This document shows, piece by piece, positions 7,779 through 15,878 of a DNA stretch of 64,000 nt. The DNA is from UBA6115 sp050952935 (lineage in GTDB: Bacteria; Bacillota; Clostridia; Christensenellales; Aristaeellaceae): assembly GCA_050952935.1 (NCBI GenBank), contig JBMNLS010000001.1, positions 310,001 to 374,000 on the forward strand, in the 5' to 3' direction. The notes under the pieces are model-generated. The model ran no database searches, was not told where the DNA came from, and was given only the letters and a program-made list of their open reading frames with translations. The position numbers and the translations under genes are program-made. Numbering within the stretch: the first letter of the stretch is position 1; each line of letters opens with the position of its first letter.

Positions 7779-9238
7779 CGGTTGGCCTCCTGAAGCGCTG
7801 TTTGGGGGATAGCAGCAGGATCAATGACGGGCTCCCCGGCGCTTTGGGTCCCCTTCAGCCAGGCCAGCGCGGGTGGGATGGGGATCTCGGTTTTGTCAGA
7901 TAGTGCCGCCATGCCGCAAAGCCCGTCTTCCGCCTTGGCTTCACCCAGGGCTTTCAGCACCGTGCGGGGGAACTTGAAGGGCGAAGCGGTGGCCAGCACC
8001 AGGGTCTTTCCGGGTAGCTGATGCCGCAGCTGCTGATAGCCATGCCAGGCCACGGCGGCATGGGGATCCAGCACATAGCGCTGCTCCTCCCACACCTGAC
8101 GGATGGCGGCCAGGGTGTCCGTCTCCGTGGCGCTGACAGCCAGGAAGTCATTTTTGATTTCCGCCAGCACATCCTCCGGCAGCTGATAGTGTCCCTGGAC
8201 GTTCAGCTGTGTCATCAACCCGGACACCAGGGCACTGGCCCCGTCTGAGGCCAGGTAAATCAATCGCTCCACATTGCTGGATACCAGAATGTCCATAGAA
8301 GGGGAGACGCTTAGGTGCAGGCGGCGCCTTCTGTCATAGCGGCCGCTTTCAAGAAAATCAGTCAGCACCCGGTTTTGGTTGGACGCGCACACCAATTTTC
8401 CCAGCGGCAGGCCCATGCGCTTGGCCAGATAACCCGCCAGAATATCGCCAAAGTTGCCGCTGGGCACCACCGCGTGCAGTGGTTCCCCGGCCCGGATGGC
8501 CCCCTCATGTACTAGGCTCTGATAGGCGCTGAAGTAATACGCCACCTGGGGTACCAGACGGCCGATATTGATGGAATTGGCGCTGGACAGCAGCAGGCCT
8601 GCCGGGAAGCCCAGCTCCCCCTCCTTGGCGAAAACCGCCTTCACCCCCGCCTGGGCGGCGTCAAAATCCCCCTGGATGGCATAGGCCGCCAGGTTGCCCC
8701 CCGAAAGCCCCAGCATCTGGGCCCGCTGCACAGGGCTGACGCCCCCTTCCGGGTAAAACACCGTTACCCGGGTACCGGGCAGGTCTTGAAAGCCCGCCAT
8801 GGCGGCGCTGCCCGTGTCCCCGCTGGTGGCGGTCAGCACCAGGATGGGCCGCCCGGGCATTAGCTGATCCCGGGCGGAAACCATCAGCCGCGGCAACACC
8901 GACAGGGCCAGGTCCTTAAACGCCGCGGTGGGGCCATGGAACAGCTCCAGCACATAGGCTTCATCTCCCAAAGGAACAAGGGGCGCTACCTGAGGGCTGT
9001 CAAAACGCCCGGTATAGGCAGCCTGGGAGATTACCCTCAGCGTATCCGGGGCAAAGCCCGGCAGCAGCGCCTCAAAAATCGCGGTGGCAAGCGCTGGGTA
9101 ATCCTGGGGCAGGGTCTGCCAGTCAAGGCAGGGCAAAGTATCCGGCAGGTAAAGCCCGCCATCAGGCGCGATGCCGGACAGTACCGCCTCCGGCGCTGAT
9201 ACCGGATTTGCTTTTCCCCGGCTGCTGATAAAACGCAT
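7772..9238 (-). CDS. thrC: threonine synthase
   Basis: PLP enzyme converting O-phosphohomoserine to L-threonine. MRFISSRGKANPVSAPEAVLSG is the standard N-terminus; the PLP lysine is in ELFHGPTAAFKDLAL (K108); ATSGDTGSAAM binds the PLP phosphate; PSGNFGDILAGY and SSNVERLIY are further family blocks. 488 aa matches the long bacterial ThrC class. I choose the ATG at 9238 (ACGGAGGGGCCT upstream) over an in-frame TTG five codons earlier. First gene of the thrC-thrB-ZIP operon; no leader peptide, T-box or attenuator was recognised upstream. Confidence 0.95.
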   Translation of the reverse strand: MRFISSRGKANPVSAPEAVLSGIAPDGGLYLPDTLPCLDWQTLPQDYPALATAIFEALLPGFAPDTLRVISQAAYTGRFDSPQVAPLVPLGDEAYVLELFHGPTAAFKDLALSVLPRLMVSARDQLMPGRPILVLTATSGDTGSAAMAGFQDLPGTRVTVFYPEGGVSPVQRAQMLGLSGGNLAAYAIQGDFDAAQAGVKAVFAKEGELGFPAGLLLSSANSINIGRLVPQVAYYFSAYQSLVHEGAIRAGEPLHAVVPSGNFGDILAGYLAKRMGLPLGKLVCASNQNRVLTDFLESGRYDRRRRLHLSVSPSMDILVSSNVERLIYLASDGASALVSGLMTQLNVQGHYQLPEDVLAEIKNDFLAVSATETDTLAAIRQVWEEQRYVLDPHAAVAWHGYQQLRHQLPGKTLVLATASPFKFPRTVLKALGEAKAEDGLCGMAALSDKTEIPIPPALAWLKGTQSAGEPVIDPAAIPQTALQEANRC

Positions 9239-9265
9239 AGGCCCCTCCGTCAATTGATTGGCCCT

Positions 9266-9294
9266 ATTGTAAACAGCGTTTGCCGGAGCGTCAA
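9266..9294 (-). promoter_or_regulatory. sigma-A type promoter of thrC-thrB-ZIP
   Basis: On the minus strand TTGACG (9294-9289) and TACAAT (9271-9266) are 17 bases apart, 27 bases upstream of the thrC start. The leader is too short for a regulatory RNA. Confidence 0.7.
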
Positions 9295-9354
9295 CCTGGC
9301 GTACCGCACATGGCCATGCTAAACTATGAGAAGCATATAAGAGGAGGGAAGGAC

Positions 9355-10074
9355 ATGTCTTTCACCAACAAAGCCGTTGTTGTCACCGGGGTGTCCCGGG
9401 GGATTGGCGCTGCCATTGCCCAGGCTTTCAAGGCCCAGGGCGCCCGAGTGGCGGGGATAGACCTTAACCCGGCGGGGGATGATCTGGATTTTTTTATGCG
9501 GGGGGATGTTGCCTGCCGGAAAACGCTGGAGGCTTTTGCCACCGGCTGCCTGAAGGCCTTGGGCCGGGTGGATTACCTGATCAACAACGCCATGCTCACC
9601 CGCGGGGGCCTGGACACCTGCGGATATGATGACTTTGTTGACGCACTTAAGGTGGGCCTTGCCGCCCCCTATTACCTGACGCGCCTGTTTGCGCCCCGTT
9701 TTACCCCGGGGGCCTGTGTGGTGAACCTTTCCTCCACCCGGGCCTTCCAGAGCCAGGCCAACACCGAAAGCTACACCGCCGCCAAGGGCGGCATCACCGC
9801 CCTCACCCACGCCCTGGCGGTGAGCCTTTCGGGCAAGGCCCGGGTAAACGCCATCGCTCCCGGCTGGATAGACACCACCGGCAGCCATTTTTCAGGCAGT
9901 GACGCTTATCAGCATCCGGCAGGACGAGTGGGCAAGCCTGAGGACATCGCCCAGGCCGTGCTTTTCCTGTGCGGGGAGGGCGCTTCCTTTATCACCGGGC
10001 AAACGCTGGTGGTGGACGGCGGCATGTCCAAGCTGATGGTATACCACGGGGACGCGGGGTGGAGGCTGGAATAA
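9355..10074 (+). CDS. SDR family NAD(P)-dependent oxidoreductase
   Basis: Classical short-chain dehydrogenase/reductase, 239 aa, cytosolic. The Rossmann motif TGVSRGIGAAIA begins near residue 11, followed by NNAML, the catalytic Ser in NLSSTRAF and the YxxxK pair in SYTAAKGG. INAIAPGW-type (here VNAIAPGWIDTT) and TGQTLVVDGG close the domain. The Asp in GIDLNP after the second strand suggests NAD preference. The start is the ATG at 9355, after GAGGAGGGAAGGAC. The substrate cannot be deduced; divergent from thrC. Confidence 0.9.
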   Translation: MSFTNKAVVVTGVSRGIGAAIAQAFKAQGARVAGIDLNPAGDDLDFFMRGDVACRKTLEAFATGCLKALGRVDYLINNAMLTRGGLDTCGYDDFVDALKVGLAAPYYLTRLFAPRFTPGACVVNLSSTRAFQSQANTESYTAAKGGITALTHALAVSLSGKARVNAIAPGWIDTTGSHFSGSDAYQHPAGRVGKPEDIAQAVLFLCGEGASFITGQTLVVDGGMSKLMVYHGDAGWRLE

Positions 10075-10106
10075 GGGAGGAGGGAGGTGTTAAGCTCTTT
10101 CCTTAA

Positions 10107-10135
10107 TTGACACTTTTGAATGTCTGTGCTATATT
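10107..10135 (+). promoter_or_regulatory. sigma-A type promoter before the small membrane peptide and rubrerythrin
   Basis: TTGACA at 10107-10112 and TATATT at 10130-10135, 17-base spacer. The transcript would begin near 10142 and cover the 36-codon gene and rubrerythrin. Confidence 0.8.
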
Positions 10136-10187
10136 ATTTCCGCCTGAATCAGGCGAAATCGTGCCATTATCTAAAGGAGATCAATCG

Positions 10188-10298
10188 ATGCAATTCAGGA
10201 AAAAGAATAAAAACACCATTTTTGTTCGTGTGCTGAGCGTGTTTTTAGCCTTGCTGATTGTGGGCGGCTCTCTGGCTGCGCTCATTCAGATGCTCTAA
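10188..10298 (+). CDS. 36-residue single-pass membrane peptide
   Basis: Short frame of 36 codons with a strong site (TAAAGGAGATCAATCG) before the ATG and its own consensus promoter. The peptide has a basic N-terminus (QFRKKNKN) and one predicted membrane helix, about residues 13-34, ending two residues before the C-terminus. The layout resembles Prli42, the small stressosome-anchoring peptide of Firmicutes, but I can only claim shared topology, not homology. It lies 43 bases before rubrerythrin, so a link with oxidative stress is a reasonable guess. Shorter than most annotation cut-offs. Confidence 0.7.
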   Translation: MQFRKKNKNTIFVRVLSVFLALLIVGGSLAALIQML

Positions 10299-10341
10299 GC
10301 CCGGCGCCATGGACTAATGAATCATATAAGGAGGATACACC

Positions 10342-10893
10342 ATGAACCTGAAGGGAACACAGACCGAGAAAAACCTTTGGACCGCTTTTGCTGGCGAGAG
10401 CCAGGCCCGCAACAAATATGACTTTTACGCCTCTGCCGCCAGGAAAGAAGGCTACCAGCAGATTGCCGCCATCTTTGAGGAGACGGCACTGAACGAAAAG
10501 GAGCATGCCAAGCTGTGGCTGAAAGCCCTGAAAGGCTTTAAAGATGGCAAGACCGCCGGCGACACCCGCCAGAACCTCACCGATGCCGCCGCCGGCGAGC
10601 ATTATGAGTGGACGAAGATGTACAAGGAGTTTGCCGAGACTGCCAAAGCCGAGGGCTTTGACGAGCTGGCCCTGATGATGGAAAACGTGGCCAAGGTGGA
10701 GCGGGAGCATGAAAACCGCTATAATGCCCTGGGCAAGCGTCTGGATGACAACACCATGTGGACCGAGGAAGACGGCGCCCTCTGGCATTGCCGCAACTGC
10801 GGATTCATCTATGAAGGCAAAACCGCCCCCAAGCTCTGCCCCGCCTGTAAGCATCCCCAGAGCTATTTCGAGCGCGCTGCCACCAACTATTGA
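10342..10893 (+). CDS. rbr: rubrerythrin
   Basis: Non-haem di-iron peroxidase that reduces hydrogen peroxide in anaerobes. The four-helix ferritin-like domain carries iron ligands in AFAGESQARNKY (E19), NEKEHAKLW (E52, H55), GEHYEW and VEREHENRY (E120, H123). The C-terminal rubredoxin-like domain has C150/C153 and C166/C169 (CRNCGFIYEG, CPACKHPQ). 183 aa, normal length. ATAAGGAGGATACACC precedes the ATG, and a strong terminator follows. Probably co-transcribed with the 36-residue peptide upstream. Confidence 0.96.
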   Translation: MNLKGTQTEKNLWTAFAGESQARNKYDFYASAARKEGYQQIAAIFEETALNEKEHAKLWLKALKGFKDGKTAGDTRQNLTDAAAGEHYEWTKMYKEFAETAKAEGFDELALMMENVAKVEREHENRYNALGKRLDDNTMWTEEDGALWHCRNCGFIYEGKTAPKLCPACKHPQSYFERAATNY

Positions 10894-10911
10894 TTGATTT
10901 TTTGTTATCCA

Positions 10912-10937
10912 AACGGCTGCTGAGGCGGCCGTTTTTT
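10912..10937 (+). terminator. intrinsic terminator after rubrerythrin
   Basis: Nine-bp stem 10912-10920 / 10925-10933 with a TGAG loop and one G-U pair, running directly into a T tract. Confidence 0.85.
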
Positions 10938-10956
10938 ATATCGCTTTTGATTGAAT

Positions 10957-10987
10957 AGGGGCTGCCGTATGCAACGCGGCAGCCCCT
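10957..10987. terminator. 11-bp hairpin between convergent transcripts
   Basis: Perfect inverted repeat 10957-10967 / 10977-10987 (AGGGGCTGCCG) with a 9-base loop. It lies past the rubrerythrin terminator and just before the end of the opposing ABC importer operon, so it probably ends that minus-strand transcript. No good T run follows on either side. Confidence 0.5.
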
Positions 10988-11010
10988 GTGAGTATTTGAT
11001 TGAATTCAGC

Positions 11011-12255
11011 TTATGTCTTTAGTTTGCTCTTTTTGCTGGAGGCGCGCCAGGTGTGCATGACCAAGGCCACGGCGATGACGCCATAGCACAGGAACACACG
11101 GAAGTATTCGCCCACTACAGGGTTTCCAAACATCACGGTGCCGGCGTCCTGGGCCACCACAAACAGGGTATGGAACAGCAGACAGCCGATGATGGCCTGG
11201 CCATTGGTGGCCCGGTTGATGGAGGCGCCACCCACCAGGATCGCAGCGCCTGCGTACAAACCCACCATCTCATGAGCGGAGTAGGTTTGAAGTGTCCCCA
11301 GGTTCTGGATGAACAGGATCTGGCCCCAGCCGGCAAAGATGGTGGAGATGATGATGGCGATCAGCCTGACCCGGTTTACATTGATGCCGGCTGCATTTGC
11401 CACGGTGCGGCTTTGTCCCACGGCTCTGAACTGCTGCCCCAGGCGGGTTTTCATGATGCCGGCGTTAAACAGGCACAGTAGCCCCACCAGGATGAAGGTG
11501 ACCACCGGCACATGCACATTGGCGAAATGCGGCCTTACAAAAGGCAGCAGATAGGCGGCAACAGAAAGCACCGGCAGCGCCATCAGCGTGATGAAGCGCT
11601 TCCGGCTCATGCGTTTGGTGAAGTAGAGGAAAAGAGCGCCCAGCACGATCAGCCCGCTTACGACATAAAGCGCCGTGCTGAAGTGAACGCGCAGCACATT
11701 GTCAACCGCGCCCTGAAGCTGGTTGATGGTGAGGTCCAGGGTGTTTCTGACGCCGGTTGCGCCCACGATGGTTACCTTGGCATTCAGCGGAATGATCATG
11801 CCAAACACAAACAGGAACAGCAGCTGATAGGCGCCGTTGGCAAAATAGCCCAAAATCAGGGAGCCGATGGTTTCCTGGCCCTTCATTTTGTTGAGCAGGG
11901 AGCCGATTAGGAAGCCGAAGAAGCCGGCCAGGGGCGCAGTGATGAGGGCGGAGATCAGGATACCTGAAATACCCGTCATCGACCAGTTGATGGCCAGCAG
12001 CATCCCCACCTGGGCCGCCATGGCGCCGATGGTGATGGCGAAGTTGATGCCCATGCCGGAGATGATGGGGATGATCAGCGACAGCACGATGAAGAGGTTC
12101 CTCACCATGCGGCTCATGATCTGGAAAAGAATGTCGTTCATGGGCCGGCCGGAGATAACGATGAAGAGCACCGAAAGGATGAGGAAAACATAGGTCACCA
12201 CATATTCCTTCAGGTGTTTGCCGATGTTGATGCCGGGGCGGTTTAAATCAGTCAC
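11011..12255 (-). CDS. ABC importer permease, second subunit (DUF3798 system)
   Basis: Membrane subunit of the BPD_transp_2 (ribose/BMP-type) permease family, 414 aa, with about ten hydrophobic helices. Family blocks include GMGINFAITIGAMAAQVGMLLA, the coupling region GLLCLFNAGIMKTRLGQQFRAVG, NVNRVRLIAIIIST and the late LVGGASINRATNGQAIIGCLL block. The gene starts with GTG at 12255, overlapping the stop of the first permease by eight bases, with GGAGG upstream. Together with the gene at 12248-14143 it should form a heterodimeric pore for the substrate bound by the DUF3798 protein. Confidence 0.87.
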   Translation of the reverse strand: MTDLNRPGINIGKHLKEYVVTYVFLILSVLFIVISGRPMNDILFQIMSRMVRNLFIVLSLIIPIISGMGINFAITIGAMAAQVGMLLAINWSMTGISGILISALITAPLAGFFGFLIGSLLNKMKGQETIGSLILGYFANGAYQLLFLFVFGMIIPLNAKVTIVGATGVRNTLDLTINQLQGAVDNVLRVHFSTALYVVSGLIVLGALFLYFTKRMSRKRFITLMALPVLSVAAYLLPFVRPHFANVHVPVVTFILVGLLCLFNAGIMKTRLGQQFRAVGQSRTVANAAGINVNRVRLIAIIISTIFAGWGQILFIQNLGTLQTYSAHEMVGLYAGAAILVGGASINRATNGQAIIGCLLFHTLFVVAQDAGTVMFGNPVVGEYFRVFLCYGVIAVALVMHTWRASSKKSKLKT

Positions 12256-14143
12256 GTCCCTTACCTCCCGCCTGTGTCAGGGCATACAGGATGATGCCGT
12301 TGGAAATCAGAATACGAATCACTTCACTCAGCCCGCTTACATCGATCATGGCGTTGGCCACCTGAATGCCCATGGCCAAAACGCCCTGGAAGAGGAAGGT
12401 GCCCAGAATCACATGGAAAACCTTGGCCTTGGTGATGCTGGCGCCACCGATCAGGATGGCGCTGGCCGCGATGAAGCCCATTTGCTGGGGGCCCATATAC
12501 AGGGACATGAAGCCAAAGCTCTGGGAGTAGACGATGATGCCCACGCTGGCGATGACCGTTGACAGGGTGGTGCCCAGCAGGCGCATATGATCCACATTGA
12601 TGCCGGAGGCTCTGGCGAAAACCGGGTTGCTGCCAGCGGCGATCATCGCCACCCCTTTACGGGAACGTTCAAACAGATACATCACCCCGCAGCTGGCCAG
12701 CAGGAACAGCAGAAGGCCTGTGGGCACCGACACCCCCAGCACGTTGAAACGCAGGAAGTTGTCCAGCAGGCCGCCGATGTTGCCGGCCATGTTGTGCATG
12801 ACGCGAAGGCCGCTGCCCAAAGCCCAGGTGAGCTTGGGGTTCCTAAAGGGCAGCAGCATCCAGAAGATGCAAAAGAGCGAGACATAGCTGAAGCCCACAT
12901 AGGTGGACACCGTCATCTCGCTGCCCTTGATGCGGTTGAGCAAAAGCCCATAGGCGTAGCCCACGGGGATGGCCAGCAGAATACCCACGCCTATGGCGAA
13001 GATCATGGCGCTCCAGCCGGTGAGGTTCATTTCCAGGGCGATAACCGTGGACAACAGCCCCGAGATGATGCCGATGGGCATGCCCATGTTCAGGCTGATG
13101 CCGCTTTGGATACCCGGCAGCATGGCCAGCACCAGAACGCCATACATACCCAGGCGCTGGAGGATGTTGGTGATCATGTCGGGGACATTGATGTCATAAA
13201 GCCCGGCCAGCACAATCAGCAAGAGGAAGAACAGCAGGATGATGAATCGCGGCGTTCCCAGGCGCTTTACCACGGGCTTGAAAAACAGGATGGAAAGGCC
13301 CAGCATCAGCATGCCAAAGGCGATGTAGAGCAGGTTTTCAGCCTCCCGCACCACGCGCATAAGAAGCGGCTCCTGCCCGGTGAGGACGCTGTCAGCACCT
13401 ACATGAAGCGAACGGTCATAGACGGTTTCAAAGTTGTCCCCCTTGGCCCTCACAGCATCCGTTATCTGGCTGCGGGCATCGGCCAGGAGCTCTGGCGTCA
13501 GCTGGGGTTGCAGCAGGGAAATCTCATTTAGCAGCTGGTCCACCTGGGGGGAAACTGCTTCCTTCTGCGACGTCAGTGCGGCGGAAGGGACAAATCCCGT
13601 CAAGTCATTGATCAGCGGGCGTATGGAATCCTCGGTGATAGGGGCTTCCAGCGCCACATCCTCCCCGGCTTCCGGCGCGGCTTCTTCTTCCAATGCCGGC
13701 GTGGAAGCGACGGTTTCCTTGGCGGCGAGGAAGGCTTTCTCCTCCGCGTCAAGGGCCGCGTAGTAGTCCAACAGCTTGGCGTCCAGGGCCAGGATAGCTT
13801 CCTCAAACCCCGGGGAAGTTTGGCCAAAACCCAGGCTCAGCTGCCGGATGCTTTCCGCCCTGGCGAGGGCTTCTTGCTGGGCCACATAATCCCGCCGCTG
13901 GTTGCGGCTGTATTTTTCTGCCTGGGCATAGTCATAGGCCTTATTGCTGGCTTCCCTTACCTGCAGCTCCACCAGCGGCTGGTGGGCGGCTGCCATCACG
14001 GAATAGCTGCGCATCTTGTCCAGCGTGTGGAAGGTGCTTTCCTGGGTTCTGGCGTTTAAGCCCCAGATTCCCGCTACCAGCAGCGCCAGGGTAATCAGGA
14101 AGCAAACCCCTGCAACAATTTTCTGACTCAGTGCAGTTTTCAT
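12248..14143 (-). CDS. ABC importer permease, first subunit with large extracytoplasmic domain (DUF3798 system)
   Basis: BPD_transp_2-type permease of 631 aa, about 300 residues longer than usual. Helix 1 (residues 9-29) is followed by an extracytoplasmic segment of about 240 residues (30-269), largely helical and charged with a Glu/Ala/Pro-rich stretch near 150-170. The ordinary permease core starts near residue 270 (LLYIAFGMLMLGLSILFF) and holds GISLNMGMPIGIISGLLSTV, GSNPVFARASGINVDHMRLLG and LIGGASITKAKVFHVILG. The ATG overlaps the ATPase stop (ATGA). The insertion may dock the coiled-coil binding protein encoded upstream; that is inference. Confidence 0.85.
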   Translation of the reverse strand: MKTALSQKIVAGVCFLITLALLVAGIWGLNARTQESTFHTLDKMRSYSVMAAAHQPLVELQVREASNKAYDYAQAEKYSRNQRRDYVAQQEALARAESIRQLSLGFGQTSPGFEEAILALDAKLLDYYAALDAEEKAFLAAKETVASTPALEEEAAPEAGEDVALEAPITEDSIRPLINDLTGFVPSAALTSQKEAVSPQVDQLLNEISLLQPQLTPELLADARSQITDAVRAKGDNFETVYDRSLHVGADSVLTGQEPLLMRVVREAENLLYIAFGMLMLGLSILFFKPVVKRLGTPRFIILLFFLLLIVLAGLYDINVPDMITNILQRLGMYGVLVLAMLPGIQSGISLNMGMPIGIISGLLSTVIALEMNLTGWSAMIFAIGVGILLAIPVGYAYGLLLNRIKGSEMTVSTYVGFSYVSLFCIFWMLLPFRNPKLTWALGSGLRVMHNMAGNIGGLLDNFLRFNVLGVSVPTGLLLFLLASCGVMYLFERSRKGVAMIAAGSNPVFARASGINVDHMRLLGTTLSTVIASVGIIVYSQSFGFMSLYMGPQQMGFIAASAILIGGASITKAKVFHVILGTFLFQGVLAMGIQVANAMIDVSGLSEVIRILISNGIILYALTQAGGKGRD

Positions 14144-15738
14144 GCGCTTACCCCTTCCTTGGTGATGCCGCTCATGGCCAGACCAAAGTCCTCATTGCTG
14201 TCAGAGGGTTTGAGAATGGCGGACACACGCCCTTCGGTGATGATGGCGATGCGGTCACAGATGCTCTTGAGCTCCAGAAGCTCTGAAGACACCATGACGA
14301 TGGTCAGCTTCAGCTCCCGGTTCAGCCTGAGAAGGGTGTCGATCACCAGCTTCTTGGCGCCGATATCGATTCCCCGGGTGGGTTCAGACACAAAGAGGAA
14401 GCGGGGATTGAGCGCGAGCGCTCTGGCAATGCACACCTTTTGTTGATTGCCGCCCGATAGGGTGCCCACCGGCTGCAGGCTGGAGGTAGCGCGCACGTCC
14501 AGTTCCTCCATCATCTCCCTGGCCTTCTGGCGGATCTGCCCTGTTTTTTTAAGCCGGAAGGGCGCAGGGCCGATATATTCTCCATTGACCTGCATGGCGG
14601 AAAAGACGATATTATCCTCAACGCTCTGATCCAGCAGCAGCCCCACACCGCGTCTGTCCTCAGACACCATGGCCAGGCCCCGTTTGAGACTGGTTTTGGG
14701 GTCGTTGAGGGGCAGCGCTTCCCCAAACAAGGTTACCTTGCCCTCAGCGGGATAGATGCCCATAATGCCGTTGGGGATGCCGATCTTACCCTGGCCGGCC
14801 AGCCCGCCGATGCCCAGAATCTCCCCGTCATAGACGGACAAGTCCAGCCCCCGCACCGCTTCACCCGGCATGTCCACATACAGCCCCTCAATTTGCATGG
14901 CAAGGGGGCTGTCAGCCGGGAACACCCGGGCATTGTCGCTGACGGCTTCAGCGCCTTCCCGGCCCACCATGAGGGAAGCCAGCTCGCTTAGCGTGGTTTT
15001 TTGGGTTTCCCGGAAAGCGGCCAGCCTGCCGTCGCGCAGGACAGTGACGCTGTTGGATGCCTTCATCACCTCCGCCAGGCGGTGGGTGATGAAGATGATG
15101 CCGATGCCCTGATCGGCCAGCGCCTGCATGACGCCGATGAGGATATCGGCTTCAGACTCGGTGAGCACCGCCGTCGGCTCGTCAAACACCAGCAGCTTGA
15201 TGCCGGATTTGTCGATTTCCCGCGCAATCTCTACAAACTGCATGTAGCCCACCGGCAAATTTCGGATTTTCTCGGCCTCTGAAATGGCGATGCCGATTTT
15301 ATCCAGCGCCTTGCGGGCGTCATCAGCCATGTGTTCTGTATCAAGCGTTTCCAGGCTTTGCCCCAGCACGCGGCTTACCAGGTTGGGACGGGCGAGCTCC
15401 CGGTTCAGCTTGATGTTTTCTGTCACTGTGAAGCCGGGGATGAGCATAAACTCCTGATGCACCATGCCGATGCCATGCTCGATCGCCTGATGGGGGGATT
15501 TGATGTGCACCACCTCCCCGTCAATGAGCACCTCTCCCTGGTAACCGCCGGTTTCCATGATCACCGGCATACCGAAGAGGATGTTCATGAGGGTGGATTT
15601 GCCAGCCCCGTTTTCTCCCAGCAGGGCGTGAATCTCCCCCCGCTTCACCCTGAGGCTGACGTCATGAAGCACCTGATTATCCCCGTACAGCTTGCCTATT
15701 TGGTTCATTTCCAGCACATATTCGCTGATAGGAATCAC
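14140..15738 (-). CDS. ABC importer ATPase with two nucleotide-binding domains (DUF3798 system)
   Basis: Cytosolic energy subunit, RbsA/NupO-like, 532 aa with two fused ABC domains. Domain 1 has Walker A GENGAGKSTLMNILFG and Walker B LLVFDEPTAVLTESEAD. Domain 2 has a weak Walker A (GGLAGQGKIGIPNG), a good signature LSGGNQQK and FVSEPTRGIDIGAKK, where the Walker B Asp is replaced by Ser. That asymmetry is usual in this family, with one active ATP site. Start is GTG at 15738 with a poor ribosome site; a GTG seven codons in is an alternative. It is separated from the binding protein gene by a terminator-like hairpin. Confidence 0.9.
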   Translation of the reverse strand: MIPISEYVLEMNQIGKLYGDNQVLHDVSLRVKRGEIHALLGENGAGKSTLMNILFGMPVIMETGGYQGEVLIDGEVVHIKSPHQAIEHGIGMVHQEFMLIPGFTVTENIKLNRELARPNLVSRVLGQSLETLDTEHMADDARKALDKIGIAISEAEKIRNLPVGYMQFVEIAREIDKSGIKLLVFDEPTAVLTESEADILIGVMQALADQGIGIIFITHRLAEVMKASNSVTVLRDGRLAAFRETQKTTLSELASLMVGREGAEAVSDNARVFPADSPLAMQIEGLYVDMPGEAVRGLDLSVYDGEILGIGGLAGQGKIGIPNGIMGIYPAEGKVTLFGEALPLNDPKTSLKRGLAMVSEDRRGVGLLLDQSVEDNIVFSAMQVNGEYIGPAPFRLKKTGQIRQKAREMMEELDVRATSSLQPVGTLSGGNQQKVCIARALALNPRFLFVSEPTRGIDIGAKKLVIDTLLRLNRELKLTIVMVSSELLELKSICDRIAIITEGRVSAILKPSDSNEDFGLAMSGITKEGVSA

Positions 15739-15837
15739 CCCTGTCCGCCAGGCGGCTGCCCGGCTTTGTCAAAGAAATCGCCAGTTGGCTGGCGTATGCT
15801 ATGGCGCGGTGCGCCACAATTATCCTGTATAAAGCAG

Positions 15838-15869
15838 AAAAACCGGTCCCGCGCTTGGCGCGGGACCGG
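15838..15869 (-). terminator. attenuating hairpin between binding protein and ATPase genes
   Basis: On the minus strand a perfect 12-bp stem (15869-15858 with 15854-15843, 3-base loop) is followed by five T. It lies directly after the DUF3798 gene and before its transporter genes, so it probably allows partial read-through and gives more binding protein than membrane subunits. Confidence 0.75.
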
Positions 15870-15878
15870 GCAAAGGGT

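Noticed and set aside
9239..9354. Search for a T-box or threonine attenuator before thrC
   Set aside because: The leader from the consensus promoter is only about 20 bases, too short for either.
12587..13531. 314-codon frame antisense to the first DUF3798-system permease
   Set aside because: His/Gln-rich shadow of hydrophobic codons; no start site and no domain.
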